This document shows positions 58,541-64,000 of a stretch of DNA of 64,000 nt, piece after piece. Made by a program: the position numbers and the translations under genes. Each line of letters begins with the position of its first letter. Position 1 is the first letter of the stretch. Source of the DNA: Halostella limicola (GTDB taxonomy: Archaea; Halobacteriota; Halobacteria; Halobacteriales; Natronoarchaeaceae); NCBI RefSeq assembly GCF_003675875.1, contig NZ_ML014752.1, positions 1 through 64,000 on the forward strand. The letters are read 5' to 3'. Below the pieces are notes generated by a model. It saw nothing but the letters and a program-made list of their open reading frames with translations. It was not told the DNA's origin and did no database searches.

Positions 58541-60436
58541 TTAGTCACCTGCTGCGGGTTCGATCCGAGTACCGGTCGCGAGGTCGTCAGCGCTGTCGTC
58601 GATCTGGGCCTCGAAGCCCTTGACGATCTCGCCCGGCTCGAACGGGTTACCGTTGTACTTGAGGAGGCTGGTCATCTTGTCGCCGTAGAGGCCGAGTTCC
58701 TTCTGGGTCAGGCCGCGGAACTGGGCCGTGGCGTTCATCTCCACGACGAGCGCCTCGTCGACGCTCTCTAAGAACTCCGTCATCTCCCTCTCGGGGAACG
58801 GCATCATGTCGCTGACGCCGATGGACTTCACCGAGTGACCGGCGTCGTTCAGGCGGTCGACGGCCTCCTCGACCGCGCCCTGCTGACTGCCCCACGTGAT
58901 GATCCCGTAGTCCGCGTCCTCGGGACCGTGGTAGGTCTGCTGGGACTCGTGTTCCTCGTCGAGCTCCGTGCGGATGGACTCGAGCTTCTGCATCCGGCGG
59001 TCCATCTGGTAGACCCGGTTCTCGGGGTCCTCGCTGATGTGACCGGCCTGGTTGTGCTCGTTACCCGTCGCGAGATAGCGACCGCCCTTCTGTCCCGGCA
59101 GCGAGCGCGGGCTGACGCCGTTCTCCGTCTCGTGGAGGAACCGGTGGAACTTGCCCGACTCGTCGTGTGCGGCCTCCGCGATCTCGTCCTCGGTGAGGAC
59201 GCTCCCCGGGTCCGGGTTGGGTTCGCGGTCGAAGAAGCTCGCGGGGAGGTTCGTGTTCTCGCCGGAGAGCTTCTGGTCGAAGATGACGATGGCCGGGATC
59301 TGGTAGTCGTAGGCCATCTTGAACGCCATCCGCGTCTGGTCGTACGCCTCGGCGACCGTGCCGGGCGCGAAGACGACGCGGTTGGAGTCGCCCTGGCTGG
59401 AGTACAGGACGTGTTCGAGGTCGCCCTGCTCGGGCTTGGTCGGCATCCCGGTCGACGGGCCCGCGCGCATCGCCTCGACGAGGACGACCGGCGTCTCGGT
59501 CATCTCCGCGAGGCCGAGCGGCTCGCTCATCAGGGCGAAGCCGCCGCCGGAGGAGCCGGACATCGCCTTCACGCCGGCGTGGCTCGCACCGACCGCGAGC
59601 GCCGCCGCGGCGATCTCATCCTCGACCTGCTCGGAGATCCCGCCGAACTTCGGCAGGTTCTGGGACATGATGGTGAACACGTCCGTCCACGGCGTCATGG
59701 GGTAGCCGGAGATGAACCGGCAGCCCTCGTCGAGCGCGCCGTAGGCGATCGCGTTCGACCCGGAGAGCAGGACCTGCTCCTCGTCGTGCTCGCCCGTGGG
59801 GACGCGCAGGTCGTGCTCGAAGTCGTACTCCTCCTTGACCTGGTCGTAGGACTCCTGCAGGATCTGGAGGTTCGCCTCCAGGATGTCGCCGCCCATGGCG
59901 TCGGACATCAGGTCCTCGATGTGCGTGAGGTCCATGTCCAGCAGCGCGGCAGTCGCGCCGACGCCCGCCGTGTTCCGCATGACCTCGCGGCCGTGCTCCT
60001 TCGCGAGCCCGCGCAGGTCGAGGTCGAACACGTGCCAGTCGTTCTCCTCGGCGCGCTCCTCGAAGTTCGGCACGTCCTCGGCGTCGAGCAGCCCCGAGTC
60101 GTACACGATGATGCCGCCCTCGCGGAGTTCGTCCAGGTTCTCCGACAGCGGCTTCGTCTCCTCGTTGCCGTAGTAGGCGTTCTCCTGCGGATTTCGGGCG
60201 AACGAGTCGCCCAGCGCGAGCAGGAAGTTGTAGCCGTCACCGCGCGATTTCACCTCGTGCTCGGCGGCCCGGATCTCCACGTACGTGTGGCCACCGCGGA
60301 TGCGCGAGGGGTAGTGACGATGCGTGAATACGTTCAGCCCCGCTCGCATCAGGGCCTTCGCGAAGTTCTGGCTCGTCGAGTCGATCCCGTCACCGGAACC
60401 GCCCGCGACTCGCCAGATGAGTTCGTTGTCAGTCAT
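58541..60436 (-). CDS. porA: 2-oxoacid:ferredoxin oxidoreductase gamma-alpha fusion
   Basis: A 631-residue subunit. Residues 1-200 are the gamma domain (WRVAGGSGDGIDSTSQNFAKAL, HRHYPSRIRGGH). The alpha domain follows (GSNAIAYGALDEGCRFISGYPMTPWTD, AVGASHAGVKAMSGSSGGGFALMSE, GPSTGMPTKPEQGDL). No ferredoxin-type delta domain is present, as is normal in haloarchaea, where a [2Fe-2S] ferredoxin is reduced. Pyruvate specificity is suggested by subunit lengths typical of haloarchaeal PorAB, not proven. A leader with SD GGGAG and a hairpin precedes the start. Confidence 0.88.
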   Translation of the reverse strand: MTDNELIWRVAGGSGDGIDSTSQNFAKALMRAGLNVFTHRHYPSRIRGGHTYVEIRAAEHEVKSRGDGYNFLLALGDSFARNPQENAYYGNEETKPLSENLDELREGGIIVYDSGLLDAEDVPNFEERAEENDWHVFDLDLRGLAKEHGREVMRNTAGVGATAALLDMDLTHIEDLMSDAMGGDILEANLQILQESYDQVKEEYDFEHDLRVPTGEHDEEQVLLSGSNAIAYGALDEGCRFISGYPMTPWTDVFTIMSQNLPKFGGISEQVEDEIAAAALAVGASHAGVKAMSGSSGGGFALMSEPLGLAEMTETPVVLVEAMRAGPSTGMPTKPEQGDLEHVLYSSQGDSNRVVFAPGTVAEAYDQTRMAFKMAYDYQIPAIVIFDQKLSGENTNLPASFFDREPNPDPGSVLTEDEIAEAAHDESGKFHRFLHETENGVSPRSLPGQKGGRYLATGNEHNQAGHISEDPENRVYQMDRRMQKLESIRTELDEEHESQQTYHGPEDADYGIITWGSQQGAVEEAVDRLNDAGHSVKSIGVSDMMPFPEREMTEFLESVDEALVVEMNATAQFRGLTQKELGLYGDKMTSLLKYNGNPFEPGEIVKGFEAQIDDSADDLATGTRIEPAAGD

Positions 60437-60443
60437 AGTTTAG

Positions 60444-60462
60444 CTCCCGGCCCTTTCGGGCC
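60444..60462 (-). promoter_or_regulatory. Leader hairpin and Shine-Dalgarno of porA
   Basis: Minus strand GGCCCGAAAGGGCC forms a 5-bp stem closed by a GAAA tetraloop (60449-60462), directly followed by GGGAG, a ribosome-binding site 8 nt before ATG. Unusual in a largely leaderless genome. Confidence 0.5.
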
Positions 60463-60582
60463 ACCAGTGTCCATTAGTTTTCGATAGCTCAACTAAAGCC
60501 TTTGCTATACATTGACAAGGAACTATTGTGAAGATTCTTCGCGTTTGACGGTGAGGGGAACCACCTCTCTAGAAACCGATTC

Positions 60583-60597
60583 CAAATATTTATAATC
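60583..60597 (+). promoter_or_regulatory. TATA element of the PKD-protein gene
   Basis: AAATATTTATAATCC, 31-45 nt before ATG 60628, in the 191-nt divergent gap with porA. Confidence 0.6.
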
Positions 60598-60627
60598 CGG
60601 TTGAATGTGTAACTAACTCCGAGACGA

Positions 60628-63600
60628 ATGAAAGGAATGGTAATGACCGTACTGCTCGTTACAGTAACGGTAGGCACCCCGATCGCAGGACATCCCCCGA
60701 ACAACGAAGCTCCTCTCGCGGACGCCGGACTCGATCAGACCGTCTCTCTGGGCTCTACCGTCCTCTTGGACGCCACCGGGTCTCAGGACCCGGACGGAGA
60801 GATAGCCGCGTACAGTTGGCGTATCACCGCACCGAACGGTTCCGTCACCAGTCCGACGTGTACGGACTGCGCTCGGACGGAGTTCGCACCGTCGGAGACG
60901 GGAACCTACGCGGTCCGTGTTACTGTCACTGACGACGACGGCGCGACGAGCGCCGACACGCTCTACGTGAACGTGACGCCCGGCGACTCTCCGTCTGTGT
61001 CGCTTACCGGCCCGGACGCGCTCGATACCGGGACTGAGGGCACCTATTCCGCCGTGGTCCGACGCGGTGGCGCCTCCCTCGACAACGTACGCTGGCGGGT
61101 CGATGGAACGGTCGTACGAAGTGAGTCGATCACCGACGACCGGATCGCTCTCGAACGCTCGTTCGAGTCCCGCGGCAACCGCTCCGTGACGGCCGTCGTC
61201 GTCGACGAGTCCGGTCAGCGCGATACGGCGACGGTCACGACGCGGGTAGCGTCTCCGACGTCTCCGAGTCCGAAACCCTCGGATCCGGTCCGAACGGACC
61301 CCGATCCCGTCGTCCGCGGCGCGGAACTTCTCACAGGAACCGGCCCGTTTACCGAAACCTACACCGTCGAAACCAGACGGGACTCGTCTCGCGTCGAGCA
61401 GGTCAGCTGGACCCGCGACGGCGAGTCGAACGGCACGACACGGGAACTTACCGCGGACTGGGAGCCCGGTCGACACTCGCTCACGTCCGAGGTGACGTAC
61501 GCCGACGGCTCCAGCGCCAACGCACAGTTCGAGAACGGCAGTACCACAGTCGTCGTCGATCCCCGTCCGACCGCCTCGTTCCGACAGATCGACAACGGAA
61601 GCACCCTCTCCGGCATCGTCGACGCGTCGGACGCCAACGGCAACCTCCAGCGAGTCTCCGTCGAAGTCGACGGGACGAGGATCAGAGAGTGGGACGCACG
61701 CGACAGTCCGCGGTTCGGCAAGATCTACGATCGACAACTCCTCTTCCGGGAGGACGAGGTCTCCCTCGGAACGGCTGAGAACGTGACGCTCGTCGCGGTC
61801 GACGCACGCGGGCAGCGCTTCGAAACGACCCGCAACGTAACCCCCCGCGCGAACCCGGAGATCGTTCGCGCCGAGTTCGTCAACGGGCCGGTCGACTCCT
61901 ACCACGACCGGATCGAAGCGGAGCGCTACGCTGCCCATCACGTCGTTGAGGTGGATCTAGACGGAGCAAGCCCCGGTGCCGTCGAAGTGGAAACAGGGTC
62001 CCGTTCGACGAATGTGAGCGAAGTCGATACTGTAGAATTCAACAAATACAGGGACTATGATAGAGAAAGAGGAACACTTACCGTTCACACTTATTGGAGC
62101 GGGATATCACCCGGTAACTATACTGTTTTATCGGACGTAGAGATCTCTAACCAGAATCAAATAAATGATAGCACAGAATCCATTTCTACTACGTTCTCCG
62201 TGACACCCAGTCCGCCTGAAATCCGGATCAATATCACTCATGGCGGATATTTCGAGCATATCCGCGACTTCGGAAAGGTCGTGGATGCCAGAGATTCGTT
62301 TGATCCGGATGGGACGGAAATTAAGTTCCACTGGGGGCAAGGTGCGCAAGCGACTACCATAACCGGAGTTGGAAAGTTTAGCTCATTTCGGTATGCCAAT
62401 TTAACAGTTAGGGACGATTATGGTCTAGAAAGTGAGATCCCCCATCAGTTCGCTCAGTATTATACTCCGGAGATAACACATGTAAGAGAAGTTTCTCAAG
62501 GGCCCTATAATCTAACTGACTCAGTTCGATTCAATGTGTACTCTGACCGTTTTCAGTTTACAAAGAATCTATTCCATGAACGCCACGATGTAGAGGTAAC
62601 TGCAGCGTATGGCGTCCGCTTGTTAGAATTCAACAGTAATACAATCGAAAGGAGAGAGGCAGAAACGGATCCAGACATCGATCAGAGTGGGCAACAATAT
62701 GTGGCGACTGTCGAGGTTGAAGCAGCAGCGCTCACTGGAGACAGGCCTGTGCCAGATGTTACGTTCTACAATCCTTCACATCCCCAGACGACTCGTAAAA
62801 ACGCCTCACTTACTACGGACAGCCGTATCTTCGCTGCCGCAGAGTGGGAACGAACGAACATGACGGTTGAAGATCTATCTTATGATGTCCGTCTGCCATA
62901 TCGAATACAGCGAACGGTAGGCTCCAGAGAGCGACGCAACCAGTTGTTAGAAGCAGGGTATCGCGTTGATCGACAGGGCGAAGCTGGCACTGAGTATGTA
63001 GTGGAGAAACGAGAGCAGGTACGGGAAGCCCAGTATGACGAAGAAACGCAGTGGTACCGGACGAGAACCGAACGTAATCAGTTCCTTGAGGTATCCAAAG
63101 GATGGCAGACAGGAGAGAGAGACGTCCAGCAACGAACCCGTACTACCACTGAGACGGAGTGGCGAAATACCCGCGGGGGCCGGGGAGAATTCACCGGAAA
63201 TACCCGTCGTATTCAGACAGAACCTGCCCAGTATCGTACTCTTCGTAAATATCAATACGACACTGCTGTCGAGCGGACGAGAACGATAACGGAAACGCAC
63301 ACTGTTTCCGTTCCCGATCCGGACGGATGGGGGACGGTCGAACATACTTATGAGACGACAAAAGAAGAAACTTACACGACGACAGTCACGAGGTCGTATT
63401 GGAGTACAGCCGCTCGGGGATTCGGTCATTCATTCACCGGCGAAACACGGCGTGTCGAGAATTCACCTGCGGAGTACACGAATCAGTACCAGTATTCGTA
63501 TCAAACAGAAGTAATCGAAAACGTTCCTCGATACAGCGCTACACGACGTATACAGACGCAGACAGCGAAGTACGAGTGGCAGATACACGAGACACTATCT

Positions 63601-63957
63601 GACGGGGTTATCGCGAGACAAATGGCCCAAACGAGTTCTGATATGAGGATCGGTGAACGGAGGCCCATCAGCCAGTGGGTCTTGAGTAAACAAAGTGGAT
63701 TCCAGAACGTCACGAAGAGCGACTACGACAACCGAAACAATGTCATACGGACCAGAGCACTCGTCAGGGGGAATGTCACGCGCATTTCTGAACAAACCAA
63801 TGGTGACAATCTCCGACGAGAATACGTTCGTGACTTCACGACGGAATATGTAGACTCAGGGGTTGTGGATCCAGAGGAAATAAAAGACGAGTTGCATTCG
63901 ATGGGGGAAAAGAGAGATCCATGTCTCCCTAATCGAGTTACGAGGTGTGAGCGATGA
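60628..63957 (+). CDS. Secreted PKD-domain protein with repetitive Thr/Tyr/Arg C-terminus
   Basis: A 1109-residue exported protein. A short Sec signal (to about residue 20, IAGHPPN cleavage region) precedes a PKD domain (about 26-120: ADAGLDQTVSLGSTVLLDATGSQDPDGEIAAYSWR and YAVRVTVTDDDG). Further Ig-like beta domains run to about 600. From about 760 the chain becomes rich in Thr, Arg, Tyr and Trp, with two related repeats starting GEFTGNTRR (about 853) and SFTGETRR (about 937), each followed by a PA-[QE]-Y and a YQY motif. No membrane anchor is seen. From about base 61,980 codon use shifts to A/T-ending codons, so the second half looks foreign or under other constraint. Its stop overlaps the next start by 4 nt. 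Function unknown; surface adhesion is a guess. Confidence 0.78.
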   Translation: MKGMVMTVLLVTVTVGTPIAGHPPNNEAPLADAGLDQTVSLGSTVLLDATGSQDPDGEIAAYSWRITAPNGSVTSPTCTDCARTEFAPSETGTYAVRVTVTDDDGATSADTLYVNVTPGDSPSVSLTGPDALDTGTEGTYSAVVRRGGASLDNVRWRVDGTVVRSESITDDRIALERSFESRGNRSVTAVVVDESGQRDTATVTTRVASPTSPSPKPSDPVRTDPDPVVRGAELLTGTGPFTETYTVETRRDSSRVEQVSWTRDGESNGTTRELTADWEPGRHSLTSEVTYADGSSANAQFENGSTTVVVDPRPTASFRQIDNGSTLSGIVDASDANGNLQRVSVEVDGTRIREWDARDSPRFGKIYDRQLLFREDEVSLGTAENVTLVAVDARGQRFETTRNVTPRANPEIVRAEFVNGPVDSYHDRIEAERYAAHHVVEVDLDGASPGAVEVETGSRSTNVSEVDTVEFNKYRDYDRERGTLTVHTYWSGISPGNYTVLSDVEISNQNQINDSTESISTTFSVTPSPPEIRINITHGGYFEHIRDFGKVVDARDSFDPDGTEIKFHWGQGAQATTITGVGKFSSFRYANLTVRDDYGLESEIPHQFAQYYTPEITHVREVSQGPYNLTDSVRFNVYSDRFQFTKNLFHERHDVEVTAAYGVRLLEFNSNTIERREAETDPDIDQSGQQYVATVEVEAAALTGDRPVPDVTFYNPSHPQTTRKNASLTTDSRIFAAAEWERTNMTVEDLSYDVRLPYRIQRTVGSRERRNQLLEAGYRVDRQGEAGTEYVVEKREQVREAQYDEETQWYRTRTERNQFLEVSKGWQTGERDVQQRTRTTTETEWRNTRGGRGEFTGNTRRIQTEPAQYRTLRKYQYDTAVERTRTITETHTVSVPDPDGWGTVEHTYETTKEETYTTTVTRSYWSTAARGFGHSFTGETRRVENSPAEYTNQYQYSYQTEVIENVPRYSATRRIQTQTAKYEWQIHETLSDGVIARQMAQTSSDMRIGERRPISQWVLSKQSGFQNVTKSDYDNRNNVIRTRALVRGNVTRISEQTNGDNLRREYVRDFTTEYVDSGVVDPEEIKDELHSMGEKRDPCLPNRVTRCER

Positions 63958-64000
63958 GTAAGAAGTTGGTTTCCATTTCAGTATTACTATTGCTTCTTGT
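63954..64000 (+). CDS. Start of a secreted or membrane protein, cut by window end
   Basis: The ATG at 63954 overlaps the preceding TGA (ATGA). The 15 visible residues, MSKKLVSISVLLLLL, look like a signal peptide. The frame remains open to the window edge. Probably cotranscribed with, and a partner of, the PKD protein; the AT-rich composition continues. Confidence 0.6.
   Translation, partial: MSKKLVSISVLLLLL

Overview
The window is chromosomal DNA from a halophilic archaeon (class Halobacteria). The evidence is very high GC with C/G third codon positions, strongly acidic proteins, Tat-type lipoprotein signals, plastocyanin-like halocyanin, archaeal promoters with short or absent leaders, and haloarchaeal families (Agl23-like protein, a JAMM protease-like protein, complex I without NuoEFG, archaeal RibL). 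I cannot name the genus. No rRNA, tRNA, CRISPR array or insertion sequence was seen.

Layout. 1-6.0 kb: acetate activation (acs, cut by the window edge), methylmalonyl-CoA mutase catalytic subunit, a CBS-ParB-like fusion and a TrkA-N/DHH fusion. 6.0-16.5 kb: an eleven-gene complex I cluster on the minus strand (nuoA-B-CD-H-I, a 177-nt gap, then nuoJ1-J2-K-L-M-N). 16.6-26.4 kb: purK-purE, a ZIP-like transporter, an Agl23-type membrane protein, ribH with an aminotransferase, a secreted sugar dehydrogenase, a 5-formyl-THF cyclo-ligase-like gene, a lipoprotein and ribL. 26.4-39.3 kb: a JAMM protein divergent from an S1/OB/DHH (RecJ-like) protein, a secreted phospholipase-D-like protein, a HEAT-repeat protein, a CDP-alcohol phosphatidyltransferase, a halocyanin, a large pilin-like/VWA surface protein, a glutathionyl-hydroquinone-reductase-like protein, a degenerate nuclease-like protein, a 41-residue zinc ribbon and a small winged-helix-like protein.

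39.5-52.6 kb is a chemotaxis locus: a transducer with a very long acidic tail, then on the minus strand cheW1 and cheY-cheB-cheA-cheC-cheC(double)-cheD-cheR, most genes overlapping by 4 nt, plus a divergent second CheW-like gene and an HTH gene. CheA phosphorylates CheY and CheB, CheC/CheD adjust phosphorylation and deamidation, and CheR/CheB set transducer methylation. 52.7-54.7 kb is a queD-queE-queC cassette making preQ0 for archaeosine. It is followed by an EamA exporter, a truncated flavoprotein, an SRPBCC protein, an Lrp regulator and porAB (2-oxoacid:ferredoxin oxidoreductase). The last 3.4 kb hold a secreted PKD protein whose second half is markedly AT-rich, overlapping the start of another secreted protein.

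The most interesting signal is regulatory. The promoters of the transducer and of the cheY operon share one architecture: TTATC-N6-GATAA, then exactly 13 nt, then an identical TTTATG TATA element preceded by AGCA. The cheY copy lies in a perfect 22-bp palindrome. This looks like a chemotaxis-regulon operator for an unidentified factor.
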